Part shown: positions 51,760-64,000 of the stretch, piece after piece
Position numbering within the stretch: position 1 is the first letter of the stretch
Layout: the number at the start of each line of letters is the position of its first letter
NCBI GenBank assembly: GCA_964017045.1
Contig: OZ024807.1
Location: forward strand, 19,575,813-19,639,812
DNA from: Omphiscola glabra
Lineage: Eukaryota; Mollusca; Gastropoda; Lymnaeidae
Direction: 5' to 3'
Length of the DNA stretch: 64,000 nucleotides
Made by a program: the position numbers and the translations under genes
Notes under the pieces: model-generated
Databases searched by the model: none
The model's input: only the letters and a program-made list of their open reading frames with translations
What the model was told of the DNA's origin: nothing

Positions 51760-53700
51760 CTAAAATGTTCCAGAAGTACGATAATTTTAAAAAAGCTTAA
51801 TTTATGACATTTTACACCGATTAAAATTGGACAGCGTTTAATTTTAACTTTATTATTTACTTGACTGATTTTTATAAGCCCCCCCCCATTGCAGCCAAAA
51901 CTAAATATTTACAGTTACGGAAAGGGCCCCCGTTATTTAGTTAAACATTTTCGTATTAAAAATAATTACATTGAAAAGTCATTTGTACCACTTTAGAGTT
52001 GTATATTAAAGATAATGTAGGAGTAAAAAAAATCATATAATATACGCAAAAGTATTGAATAGCAATAATTTCAAGTGCATATGTATCCTTATTAGACGAT
52101 TACTACATTGAGAATTTTTGCTTAACCAAATTAACATAATTTTCCACTGATATGATTTGTATGTTTACATTGATGAGTTAAGCATTGAATTTAACTTTTT
52201 TTTTTATAACATAAATATGTTCTATATTAGTTTCATACTTTTTAATTTTTTCTTTAATTTATATTTTTAGAAGTCATTTCTTCTTCTGTATGTTGAGAAA
52301 ATATCATTTTTTCACTGAATACATGTATACATTTTAACTACCCAAAGTTTTATGAGAGCATACCCTACAACAATAAACTATGGTTAATGTTTGTATATTG
52401 TAAAATATAATAAATTCAAGGAAATCAAATCAAATTAAAATAAACATAATATTAATTTAAACCTAGGTACAATATAAGAAACATTGTAACATGTTAGTAG
52501 CATACACATCCAAAGAAAAGTAGTTTACAAAATAAATACATTAATACAACTATTTAGTCTATAAAAAAATATATACAGACAAACATATACAAACAAATTT
52601 ATAGCGCACGCCGAGATGAGCTTTTAAATAAATGTAATACAAATAATAAAGTTTCACAATGAGCTTAGGTCATGGATTTTTTTTCAACTTGGAGCATCAT
52701 CACTGACAATAAAGAATGCGGAGAAGGAAATCTTAAGAGGACTTATAAACAAATGTGTGTAGCCACATAATGACATATTATTTATAATTAATGACATATC
52801 CCCTAAATTGTTATTCAAAACTTAGCCAATACTTTCATTCTCCTAAATTTCTAAAAAAATATTTCTTAACATGAGATACTATTCTTCTCTTGACCCACAC
52901 TTCTCTCACCTCACATTAGACAAACGCTCAAAGAAAATATTTACTTACATTTAAGTTGTATTTTTTTAGTATTACAATTTCTATACTTACAAAACTATTA
53001 AAAATTATATACAAGTTGAACACATTTTTGTTTAAAAGGACCCAAACAAAATTAAAATTTGACTGAAAAAATCATGCCAACTTTTTATTTGTTTTAAACT
53101 ATCTGAACAAAGAAGTGTGCTTAGGAACATTGTAGAAAATAATTTGATATATTTAACTACATTAGCATGTTGAGATTTCAATTTAACATATTTTGTAATC
53201 ATCCATATATTTTTGTTCAGATATCTTTGATTTTCTTCATATTTGTGTGAGCTTTAAAATAATTTCATTTGCAAATATATCATGAAAATTATCAAGACTA
53301 AAATACATTATATATTTAATCAAACCCATTTATTTAAACACTTCAAAGACTTATACCAAATAAACATTGTTATAAAAGGAAAATTACTATCGATAATTAT
53401 ATATATATATATATATTATTATTAATAATGGCTCATTAAAATATATGATTTTCATTACATGTTTTTATCTTAAACCAGGCACTTAATACATCCTCACTTT
53501 TTTCAAAACGCGAAAGTCATACAATTTAAAATATCAAAATATTAATTTAAAAAATAAAATGTAATCAAAATGAAAAGTAAAGCTTTACAGTATCAGAAAT
53601 AAAAACTGAAATATAAACACATATTTATTATTATGTTTTAATTATTATTTATTCAGACACAATTATTTTAAGTTAAAATGAAACGTGATAAAAGTCAAAA
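51760..53700. other. AT-rich non-coding stretch downstream of R5
   Basis: No ORF, RNA gene or element is recognised. A minus-strand AATAAA (plus TTTATT, 53648-53653) lies about 120 nt past the R5 stop. Confidence 0.4.
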
Positions 53701-53716
53701 ATTTATTTCATACTAT

Positions 53717-53718
<2 letters not shown>

Positions 53719-53747
<29 letters not shown>

Positions 53748-53762
53748 GACTATATATATATA
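53719..53762. repeat. (TA)n microsatellite directly 3' of R5 stop
   Basis: Two TA tracts separated by GACT, starting within ten bases of the R5 stop codon. Confidence 0.9.
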
Positions 53763-53769
53763 ATATTTA

Positions 53770-54620
53770 CTAATTTAGATCCATCCCAAACCCACAATAC
53801 CCATATCCATTAACATCAACACCAATGTGATGATGTTCATATGCAAATCCACCATGATCAAGCCCAAGAAGATATACATAAGCCCCAGCACTACCATCAA
53901 ATGTAGGCGCCGTGTATCTATATTTGGTAAGTGTAAAGCTTTCCTTCAAGTTCATTGTTTCTCTTTTTATCCATTGTCCTATGGAGATGTGCTTATGCAT
54001 TCCAAATGGGTGGGAAATTATAATCGTCCTATTTTCAGAGCGGCTTTTTCCAAGTCTTTTAAATGTGTGATTAAAATCCGTATTTTCGTTACTTAACCTG
54101 TTTCTAAATCTGATTATTTCATCCAATGTTTCGGTATCACATGTAAAACAAGTAAACTTACACTTTTCACCTTTAATTCCATTCAATACGTTACCATAAA
54201 TAGTAATTGTTTCACAATTTGGTTCATCAAAAAAAAGAACACACGTAGTATTTTTTGCATCTTCATGTGTACCAACAATGTTTGTATTCGTGTACACCAC
54301 AATTTCTCCCTCAATTGCTCTTTCGTGGTTAGATGTAGTACATTTATTACAGTAACATTTATTTTTTTGTTCGTCATTTCCATATTTAGTAGCAAAGCCA
54401 ATAATCCCAGTACCTTGTCTTTTTAAACCAGTATTTGTTTCTACAGTGATCATCACAGTTAATTTACCAATTAAGGATATTATACTCATAACACTATCCT
54501 GGAAGAACGGTTCTCGCGTGTGTTCAAAATCCAACAGAGCTTTACATACGCGTATTTCATCGTTGTTCTCATTCAATTTCTTGAGATTTTCTTGACGATT
54601 CTCTTCGTTTTGGTGCTCAT
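53770..54620 (-). CDS. R5 terminal exon: trypsin-fold protease-like domain
   Basis: About 282 residues after acceptor CCTTATAG. Features: an early strand with KRQGTGIIG, a Cys cluster CYCNKC, a TNTNIV-x(3)-EDA segment, TTCVLFFDEP, FTCFTCD, IIISHPFGMHKHISIGQW, then APTFDGSAGAYVYLLG and HHHIGVDVNGYGYCG. The order fits a chymotrypsin/trypsin-fold domain: the GSAG loop corresponds to GxSG and its Ser is the candidate nucleophile. From my recollection of related mollusc proteins, the TNTNIV segment should hold the catalytic His (T-x-HVV); here Asn stands there, so activity is doubtful. Assignment rests on motif order only. Confidence 0.6.
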
Positions 54621-57600
54621 CTATAAGGAAAGAAAATAATAATGGATAATGCTATATAAAAATGTAAACATTTCAATATAACAGTTTTAATATAAATAAT
54701 ACATGCACATCAATAAACATATATATAATATACATATATTAATTCTGCAGTTACTAGATAATATAAATCATACCGTATGAATATACTGATAAATATGTTT
54801 GGTGTGCTGTGAATCTGGAAGGGAATCGTACCGAGATATCGCAGTAATAAACATCTTATTAATGCAGCCCCAATGCGAAAAAGTCAACAAAAAAAAAAAA
54901 CGATTGGCAAACAAAATATGTTATCGTGAACTCAAGCAGTTCAGGTTAAAGAGACACTGGAAGCATGTTTGACATAATTTTACATTGACCCAGACATGTG
55001 TGAAGGGTCCTCTAAAAATTAAACGCACGACGCTCTTCCATACTAAAACACTCATTTCATTATTAGGCTGACTGCACAGATGCTGCAGTAGACAAGCCAC
55101 TATTCATAAAAGCAATTGCGAAATCTGTACATGGATTTGCCCCAACCATCCCTTGCACATTCTACACTATATCTTTTCGTGCCAGAATTGTCCTAATCAG
55201 CCATCTGCGCACCCAGAGACAGACTCAGCCGCTTCAAAAGGCTGGTGTTTAGAATGGTCATTGTCGACCCTCGACAGAGAACTTTCAAAATTGTATAATC
55301 ATTATTTATTTAAATTGATTTTTATGTAATGTGTGATGTACAATATTTATTGAATAATATGATAGTAGGCAATTTTCAGAAATGGAAAACTCTATAGGTG
55401 TCATTTTGATCCTAAACAAAAATGCAAATATTAAAATCACGGTAATTAAAAAAATAATTAAGGTATAACATTCCATTGAACGATAATTATATAAGTTTTC
55501 TATTTTACATCCAAAGTGACTGAAGGGTATTATTCATTTTATTCATAAAATAGTAATGTTAAATTTTAGAATATTTATTTTGCAAACATTAAAAAAAATT
55601 TTTTTTTTTAATTTGATGGTACAATTTAGAGTAAACTATCTTATTCATTGAGCCATTTAAAGTGAAATGGTGTAAAATTATTTAGTGCAGGGAAGAACTC
55701 TTGAGATAAATCCTTTTTTTTTAAAACATATGTTGTCATTAAATTATTATTGCTGTTTGTGACATTTACGTAGCCAGGGCTATTGCCACCTGAGGAACGC
55801 AAATTGTTGCCGCTTTTCTTTCATTAAAAACAAACAAAACAACTTTGCCATTGACTTAAATGTATCACTTTCAATAACTAAATAGATCCGCCAGGGGTAA
55901 GGTGCCACTCGGTGAATAGGGGGACTAGTTTAAGATATTCCAGAGTTCATTCCCTCTTTTCGTTACTTTTGTAACTATGCCAAGTTTCATCAATATATAT
56001 ATATATATGTTAACTGGTAGCCAATGGACTGACGTGTTTGCATGTGTTAATTTATTGTCTACAAATAGGGTAAATTAAAACTGATTGTTGCTTTCATTAT
56101 TACATATACAAAAATATCATATTATTATTATTATTATTTATATTACGGATCTTCAGAAAGATAGAAAACGTCGGTTGTGATTTGCTTAAGTATCATCGCG
56201 GTGTATTGCTAGTTGAAATAACTCATTCAATAATCACTGGGCGCAAAGTTCAATGCATTCAATTCAACTTGAGTTAAAGCGTTTCTTTCATATTTTTTTC
56301 GTTGAATCTAAGAAAACGTTGGCGAGTGTCTCAGCAACTGTGGAGGAACTGGGTCAATTCTAAAAAAAAAGTGCGTATTTCTAGTCATAAGGACTGTCAC
56401 ATCATCACATAAATATAAGACCTACACTCGTAATATCGGGGAGGTAAGTAAAATTCCTATTGCAGAACGGACACCTACAAGGGAACAAGAACGTTAATTT
56501 ACCAGAAGTTTAAAGGAGTATTTTTGGTATTGCACAAGCTGAAGCGCTTTACATGATATAGCTATTTAAAGACAGATATTCCTTTAAGGCGCAGAGAAAG
56601 AGAGAGAAAGAGAGAAATGGAGGCTGGTAGCATGGGTTCTGTTGACATAGCGTTGCCTTGGAAAGAATAAATGAATTAAAATGTATGTTGGTCTAAGTGA
56701 AATGCAAAGAAGTAGCGTTGCTAATGAGGATTCCGATCGCCAAAAAAAAAATCCTAATAAAAAAACTCCTAGTCAAAGCAAAAAAGCAAGCCAATCAATG
56801 TTACCAATCCAGGCTTAGCATATACATTAGATAAACCAAACGTATTTGCAGGAAAGCAAAATAAATCATTGTAGTTGCAATAGAATCATGTGGCTTCGTC
56901 AGCCCTAGTAATTTACAATGAATTACTCAATAGAGCAAGACACAAGCAACCATTGTTTTTTTTAGACCATTTGTTCCGTTAGAGGGATGCATTTGCGTAA
57001 AAAAGGTGGGGCAGAGTGGCGGTCAGTTCACAGAGAAATAGTATTATGCATGATGGGAGGCATTTAAGCCTGCTGAATAGTTTGATGTGGAATGTTGGAT
57101 GGAAAAAAGGATTCGCCCACCAAGGGCGGAATTTATCCTAGCCAATCCACTGGGCATTGTTAAAGTTAGACATAATGGCGACCATGATAAGTAACTCCCC
57201 CCCCCCCGTCTTTTTTTTCACCCTTCATAAAATAAATGCAATTATTTGAGATTATTGCTTTTGGATCCATCTAATTTTGTTATCCCTGGAATCTATATAA
57301 CCAAACTATATACTATTTACTAGAATGCATGATCCTAGTTTACCGGGATAATCATTGCAGTCATTGTGTAATATTTTTTAACAATATATGTGTTCCTGCA
57401 GCTGTTCAAAATAAAGTGAGCTGCCCGGCGTTTGACCGTCTCCTACCTGCTTTTCTGGGTGATTGGTTCCGAAAAGGAAGATGCGTAATCTAAAAGAGGC
57501 TGAACAAATGCTTTACAGGGTCTTTCTTTAACACTGGAATGGCCGATCTTCAGATTTCACCTTTAAAACGTTATTTTTATAACAGTATGATAATGACAAT

Positions 57601-60600
57601 CGTATACCCTATCATAGTTTATAAGTTCATCTCATAGTAGAAAAAATAGAAATTGAAAACTTAAATCTCAAGTATGATAGTTAGCATGAACTCATTAAAA
57701 TTAGGCCTTTGTAGCGTTGAAAATTAGCTTTATTCCCTTTTGTTTAAAGTAGAGGCCGCAATTTCCTCATACATATATATGTTTCTCCTCATGACTCATC
57801 GGAGTTGCGCCTGTGCTTCTTATGCTAAATTTATCTTGTGCACGTGGATGGCTTCCCACACGAGATATTTCTTCCGTTGGGGCAGATATAACGATCTTGT
57901 AATCCTGTTTAATTCTGGTGGTTTATTTTAATGATTGGTATGTGTTTAGTATCATAATTGCATCTTTTTATGAGGGTTAATTTTTCAATGGCTATTGTAG
58001 TCTGAAATATAGTGTTCTTCATTTAGGGCTCATAACTCACTTGAATTTGAGCAAATATTGTTTTAAAAATTTCATTTTACAGGAAGCGGCACGACACAGA
58101 GTCCTTTCTTCGAAAGAAGTTGATGATATTATAAATGATGATGCACTTTGAGTTCTGATGAAGATAAGATTACAATGGTAGAATAGATATCGTGGAACTT
58201 TCTCCAGATTGTTTTGACAGAGTGTCAGACAATGAAGAAATCGGTAACAACATTATTGATGATAATGAAACGGGCATTTCAGCTAACAAATAAGATATGT
58301 TACCAGATTCAATTTATTAAGACAACGCTACATGCCCTGATGGTGACGCAGGCATGTCCATAATAAAGGAAGATTTTGTTTTGGAAATGATTTCTATTTT
58401 AGAGCTACACATTGTTCCCAATATATTTTCTGACAATTTCTTCACGGGATTCTCCTTGTTATAATATTTATAGGATATTGGTATCAGAGCAACAGAGACC
58501 GCTTGTTTCAACAAAAGGAAATAGTGTACTATTGCGACTGACAAGGACATGAAGAAAACAGGACGTGGAACATGCGGCTATAGATTTGATTTTTAGAAGG
58601 CTGCACCTATTGGTACACAGGTACCAGAATTGAGAGGTTGGGATTAAAAAACGTTTTAAAATATTTTTGTTGGCTTTGTATGACCAATTTTAACTAAATT
58701 AAACTACTACAGATGACATACGAATAGCATTAGTCAAAATGTACACGGACACGCAGCACCCCCTTTTGTACCAGGGCCACATTAAACTCAATGCTATTCG
58801 GATGTCATTTGTGGTAGTTTATTTTAGTCAAAATGAAGAAGTAAGATTTCAAACTTATAGTACATTCAATTATCTTTCATTTGATACCTCATTTTGTCTT
58901 ACAAACCAAACAAAAATATTTTAAACCGGTTTTTAATCCCAACCTCTAAATTCTGGTAGATGTGTACTAATAGCCACTTCGTTTTTAAAATGTATTTTGG
59001 ATGTCAAATAGAAGAACAATGGCTGTATAAAGCAATTTAGGACCATGAAACCATCAATCCAATGTCACAGGTAAGCGATGAAGTAGGGATAACAAGAAAG
59101 AAAGGTAAGTCTCCTAAACAAATATGATAACAGAATATAATAGAAACATAGGTGGGGTCAATAAAATGGAGTGGAACGTTCAAAAATGTAGAATCAGAAT
59201 ATAGGGCAAAAATTGGTACGTCACTTTGATTACCAATGCCATTGACGCAGCATTGGTGAATTCCCTAGCACTATATTATCTTAATGCAAACAGTGCAATT
59301 CAACTGTTGGATTACATATGTTGCCAGAGCGTATCTTGCTCTTTCTTCACCAATATCCGAAACAAAACAAAAAGTCTGGGAGGAGATTTTTCTCTCAACC
59401 ATCCAAAAGTGGCGTTCTTATTGGAGTCAGAAACTCTGGAACTGGTCAATACATTGAAAGAATAGAAATGGGCAACCAAATGAAGTGTGCAGTGCGTCTG
59501 TAAATTACTTTTAAAAAATCAAAAAATTTAAAGTCATAAAAGCGAAATTACATTTCGGAAATAAAAAGCGGTTTTCTAATTAAATACAATTGGTTACGAT
59601 TTAACTATCAATCTAAAATAGCCGAACAAATTTTGCTTAATTTTGATAAAATTATCACTTTAAAAATTATTATTTAAATACATTAATATATTGTCGTCTT
59701 TTTTGTGTCGTATTTGATGGGGATACTATTCAAACGATTCCAGTTGATTATTGTTTAATTTCAATTTACTATAACTGCTAGCCCCAACACTATAAAATGC
59801 ATGAACTATGAAACGTCCTTACCTTTAAACACATACACATTCGGATCATCAGTATGTAAATTGATTATGTTGAAATTTCTCCGAAAAAACCTCTTAAAGT
59901 CCTGGGGGAGGGGGTGCAAAATAAAACAAAAATAATTGAAAAATCTTTTTTAAAAAATCTTAAAAAAGCTTTTTAAATATTCACTTCCTTATAGAACGTG
60001 TGTGTGTGCTTGCAGGAGAGACCAGAAGTGTTGATATTAAGAAATACGGAAACGGTAAAGGGAATGGGCAAAGTAAGGGTTTAAGAGGAGAATATGGTAT
60101 TTAAGGAGTTTTTAGAACACGAGGGATAGAAAAAACATATAATTAAATATTAAAATGTCCATTTTATTTTGACACTATTCTGTTAAAAGAAGTAACCTAC
60201 GGCCTTTACAATTATTACATATGCTCAAAATTGTAAGCATTGGCTTTAAGCTATTTATTAGTATGTCGAATCTATGCATGAAGAGTACTAGCTAAAGTCT
60301 CTAGTGGTTGCACACACATTTTAATTCTTATTACAGAACAACACATTTTATTTAATGTTCTAAATTTAAAAAAAAATAATCAAATAATAAAGCTTGTAAG
60401 TGGTAAATCATGATAAGTGAATAATCACTTAATAATTTTATTTTATTTTTTTTCTCAAATAAAAACTGCACTTGATGATATCATAAATCATCTGATACTC
60501 TATCTGTATTCATAAATAATATAGCTTGTTTTTTTTTAATGATCATTGAACGTTCGACGTGTTAAGACTTATTTATTCAAAAATATTTTGTTTTTATATT

Positions 60601-61788
60601 ATAAATGTGTGCTTATTTCTCACACTTTCAAGCGCTAGCGAATTTCAGAGAAGCAAATACAACAGCAATACTCTGTCCACCATACCTGAATTAGGAGATT
60701 GAAACCTTTTTTTGCATACATACGATGCCTTGTGACTATTAGCCCATGGTTAAATGCGAAATGGAGGCAACACTAACATAAACCTTTGGACATGGAGCAC
60801 CATGGGGGATACAAATTTTACTTTAAAAAAAATATGGTCACAAATGTACCAACCCTTGTTACATTCACATGGTACTTTGGATCACAACGTGCGTAGCAAG
60901 GATTGATTTGCCTGAATGGGAACCAGTTTAATGAACTAAAATAATTCAATGATTTTTAGTCAAACGAAAAACAGTACCACCTATGTCACTGAGACAGATG
61001 AATGCAAAAAATAATTTAAAAAGAAATATACTTATCGTCACCATAAATAATAGGGGACAGATCATTTTTAAAACTTACGATTTTAAGTGAATGCCAAAGC
61101 TTTTTCCTGTAAAAATTAAATGAATACATTAAACAGACAATTTAAGCGATCATTCATTAAATTTTAAACTGTTAATTACTAAAGATTATCGTGACTTTTT
61201 AATTAATTATAAGTTATATTACTTTTAATCATGCAGATTTTTTTAAAAATAATTATGTTAACTTAATTAAAAATAACCCTACATACTTGGTCACTGATTG
61301 TTTCTACTTTTTTACAAATCTTTTTTTTCCCCATGTGTGCATTTTATGCATAAAATACACAAATGACATGTCTAACTTTTAATTGAAATCACTAGCTATT
61401 TCAAATGAGTTTCAATTTAATTAATACCTATTGAAACTCATTAATATTATCTATAAATACCTTATTTTACAAATCGTGTATGTATATCGCTATATGTTGT
61501 TCATGATTTTTGCATTTCATGTTTTTATTATTTAACTACTACTTACTACAATAGTTATCACATTATCTATCGTATTTATGAAACTATTTTTAAATTTATG
61601 TTTTTAGTCTAATTGAACATTTACGATAATCTTAAAGTTATATTTATAAAAATTGCTTTGACTTACCAAATACAAAATACACAACATATTATTGCAAATG
61701 CAATTATCACTGTTATTATCGCAGCTAAATTGTCATCAAAGATTTGATCTAAATTCTGATTTTGTCTTAGGTCTGTTAGAAAGAAATA

Positions 61789-61824
<36 letters not shown>

Positions 61825-62800
61825 ATATATAAACATGCATAAGAAAAAATGAGAGTTATAAATATATAAATACAGAAAGGTAGACATTTTTAGATATATC
61901 TAAAAATGTCTTTTTCCATATAAATACATGATCAGGAACTATTTTATACATGTTTATTATGGGTTGAAAAATTAACAGCTTTGTTAAAGTTTTTGTTGGT
62001 ATGCTCGTATTTTAAAAGTTTACCCTAACTATTGGTTGTTAAATGTTGTTTTCCCCAATACTTGCTGCACACAACTTTTTTAAAGAACCCACAAAGATTC
62101 AGTCACAGTAACTGTTTTGGAACTTTATTAGTAATATTAAATATATTGTATTATCCTAATAATCTAATATTTACTTTATTTACTTTTATCAAATACTCTA
62201 TCTGTATTCAAATGAATAATTCGAAGCCTAGTATTAAGAATATCAAACATGTGTCTATTTTTTTTTTGCGATACAATATGTAGATCTTAGAAAAAGTAAT
62301 TATTATTATCAACTGATTTTTTAAAGTCAAGTTTGTGATTGATCCAAGAGAATTTGTTTTGATAGATATCAAATAATATAACTTTAATCAATTAAAACAT
62401 TCATAATGTGTATATGGATAAGTAACTCAAGGTTCATATTAATTACATACAAGAGCCATTGTTTTATTTTTTTTTTAAATAATAATGAAGCATAACTCAC
62501 CTATTCTGATTTCACAATTGACTGTCTTAACGTAGTCATCTAGTCTGCATGCAGCATAATTTATGCTAAATTTAAATGCAGTCGATTCTTCAAAATTGCT
62601 GTTATATCTCATTACGTTAAAGTCTCTTTTAATTATAGTTGATGTATTTAATGTCATATTCATCAAACATGGAGCTGCTGGGCTTGTACAGTGGAATTCT
62701 AGATTAAATTCACCATTATGGATATGTTCCCTACAATTTGTATTTGAAACATCAACATGTCTTCCGTTGATTATAAGTGATTCTGTAATGTTCTTGATAT
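53770..62800 (-). CDS. R5: partial receptor with five-Cys ectodomain, TM and cytoplasmic protease-fold domain
   Basis: The 5' end lies outside the window. Exons: 62800-62501 (five-Cys module, phase 1-1), 61772-61667 (stalk and TM, 1-2), 61106-61079 (28-nt microexon, 2-0), 59901-59823 (0-1) and 54620-53770 (terminal). All joins have GT-AG sites and matching phase. The TM helix (AAIITVIIAFAIICCVFCIW) is followed by KKLWHSLKI and then DFKRFFRRNFN, so the terminal domain is cytoplasmic. The 5.2-kb intron before the terminal exon contains an opposite-strand piggyBac remnant and LINE debris. The TM-plus-microexon plan is that of R2; the intracellular module is completely different. Confidence 0.75.
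54940..55290 (+). mobile_element. LINE 3' terminal remnant with zinc-finger-like end
   Basis: The plus strand reads FRARIVLISHLRTQRQTQPL near 55170-55230, the C-terminal zinc-finger-like segment (C-x2-C...F-x-ARIGLISH-x-RTH) of some mollusc and vertebrate LINE-like ORFs, preceded by RDTLEACLT. It lies in the R5 intron in antisense orientation. Confidence 0.6.
55300..58080. other. R5 intron sequence, mixed old repeats
   Basis: The patches 55760-55960 and 56900-57480 have higher GC content and look like decayed transposons, but I cannot name them. A C-run lies at 57198-57207. Confidence 0.3.
58090..59520 (+). pseudogene. piggyBac-type transposase pseudogene
   Basis: Plus-strand pieces in transposase order: EVDDIINDDAL and VELSPDCFDRVSDNEE (acidic N-terminal region), DNFFTGFSLL and GIRATETA with DKDMKKTGRGT (the DNFFTS...GTVR...KK-RG region), VLIATSF, MGGVDKMEW-like sequence near 59150, then ITNAIDAALVNSLALYYL. 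Frames shift several times, the middle of the catalytic core is missing, and a 347-bp element interrupts it. It is inside the R5 intron, on the opposite strand. Confidence 0.75.
58617..58963. mobile_element. 347-bp inverted-repeat (foldback/MITE) element in the piggyBac remnant
   Basis: The left end ACAGGTACCAGAATT and the reverse complement of the right end ACATCTACCAGAATT match, continuing through GAGAGGTTGGGATTAAAAA, and the arms extend for over 100 bp each (ATGACATACGAATAGCATT versus AATGCTATTCGGATGTCAT). Both flanks carry GTAC (58613-58616 and 58964-58967), a likely 4-bp target duplication. Confidence 0.75.
60000..61070. other. R5 intron sequence
   Basis: AT-rich with no recognised element. 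The plus-strand segment near 60625-60660 (CACACTTTCAAGCGC) resembles 49517-49545, suggesting a small duplicated segment. Confidence 0.35.
61793..61820. repeat. (AT)n microsatellite beside R5 TM exon
   Basis: A TA tract just upstream (in gene sense) of the R5 TM exon, ending about 20 bp before its acceptor. Confidence 0.9.
62501..62800 (-). CDS. R5 five-cysteine extracellular module exon
   Basis: A 300-nt exon with phase-1 borders (acceptor TCATAATTAG, donor GTGAGT). The core shows SLIINGRHVD, FNLEFHCTSPAAPC, SINYAAC and KTVNCEI. Cysteines TNC, FHC, APC, AAC and VNC align with those of the other receptors. Several N-x-S/T sites. The most diverged of the minus-strand copies. Confidence 0.8.
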
Positions 62801-62994
62801 CTAATTATGATAAATACACAGGTTATACAGAATGGCAAGTATATTTGTTTATGATTAATACATTTTGATTGTATGTTATTAGTTCATTCTCAATTGTTAT
62901 TCTTTAAAAGCATAATGGTTACAAATTTAGTATTACTGATATTACTTGTTGAGCGGGAGAAGGGTAGGAAAGAAGAAAAATGTGTAATATACAG

Positions 62995-63507
<513 letters not shown>

Positions 63508-64000
63508 TTAGCGAGTACCTGCATTCGTTGCAATGACAATCAAAGAAAGACAGTTTTTGTGTTTTAATTATAATTATTATTTTGTAATTATTTTTTATAT
63601 AGAAATATTTGGTTTCTTTTCCGTTTGGTGCAATACATTAAAAAAAATTCGCCGCATCAGCAGGCCGCAGACAGTTGTCAATGTGAGACGCATGCATTTT
63701 CAAAATTTACTCCACAAACGTGTACCGATTGATAAACCATTGCAATAGCTCTGTTTGAACTGACATTTTTGTAGCTCATAAAAGAATGTAAGCTCTCGGC
63801 CTTAAACGGAAAGTTGTAAAATGAGTGTACTTATTCAGAAACCTACTTATAATGTCACACACAAACTGAAATGTCGCTATTTAAAATTGATTAAATTCCA
63901 TACACTCACGCAATAGCTCTGTTTTGGAATATATTTATAATTATCATATAAGAAAAATCAAACGTATAACCCCGACCACAAACAACATTTTTTTAAATGG
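63508..64000 (-). mobile_element. 3' part of a second non-autonomous Helitron, running off the window
   Basis: Read on the minus strand the element ends GGTACTCGCTAA followed by T, the same terminus as the 34-36 kb Helitron (CTAG there), with the hairpin region TTGCAACGAATGC upstream. Internal sequence also matches in reverse complement: the AACAGAGCTATTGCA box and the block containing AAATGTCGCTATTT / GAAACCTACTTATAATGTC. Its 5' end lies outside. Confidence 0.7.

Noticed and set aside
53827..54401. ORFs overlapping the R5 protease-fold exon in other frames
   Set aside because: They are shadows of the 851-nt exon, which has splice support and motif order.

Overview
This is an AT-rich stretch of animal nuclear DNA with short exons, long introns, GT-AG splice sites, tRNA-derived SINE and LINE debris, and long GATA and AT microsatellites. 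The receptor style and the repeat mix fit a gastropod mollusc, perhaps a freshwater pulmonate. That is an inference, because no species-diagnostic gene is present. The continuous ORFs mostly show isolated exons, so I assembled genes by hand from acceptor and donor sites and codon phase.

The window holds a cluster of five single-pass membrane receptor genes: R1 (+, 5' end outside, 244-7327), R2 (-, 22873-16130, complete), R3 (-, 32686-27193, complete), R4 (+, 39648-44678, complete) and R5 (-, 5' end outside, 62800-53770). R1, R2, R3 and R5 share one extracellular module of about 96-100 residues with five conserved cysteines, always on one exon with phase-1 introns on both sides. R2 and R3 are tandem paralogs with matching exon plans: a 52-nt signal exon, a phase 1-to-0 exon, a 208-nt phase 0-to-1 exon, the five-Cys exon and a TM exon.

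The cytoplasmic part differs between genes. R2 and R3 carry a long ankyrin array on one large terminal exon. R5 carries a trypsin-fold, protease-like domain. R1 has a short tail split over several small exons. R4, with Ig-like ectodomains, has a tail with three YxxI/L tyrosine motifs after a 7-residue triplicate repeat. The simplest reading is a receptor family in which one extracellular scaffold has been joined to different intracellular output modules, as expected of a fast-evolving innate recognition or allorecognition locus. Function is inferred, not shown.

The rest is mobile-element remains: degenerate non-LTR retrotransposons (1.6-5.2, 24.2, 25.1-25.9, 36.4-37.1, 38.1-38.7, 55 kb); a dead piggyBac transposase (58.1-59.5 kb) split by a 347-bp inverted-repeat element; three short hAT-like elements with 8-bp target-site duplications (10977-11144, 13638-14153, 25555-25750); a non-autonomous Helitron with about 171-bp internal repeats (34206-36228) and the 3' end of a related one running off the right edge; a probable solo LTR (47321-49034); a tRNA-Leu-like SINE (38671-39065); a GC-rich insert (about 41.4-41.98 kb); and several mini- and microsatellites.

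Limits: exon joins come from splice consensus and phase only. Alternative exons, UTRs and promoters are largely unresolved, and no transcript data were available.
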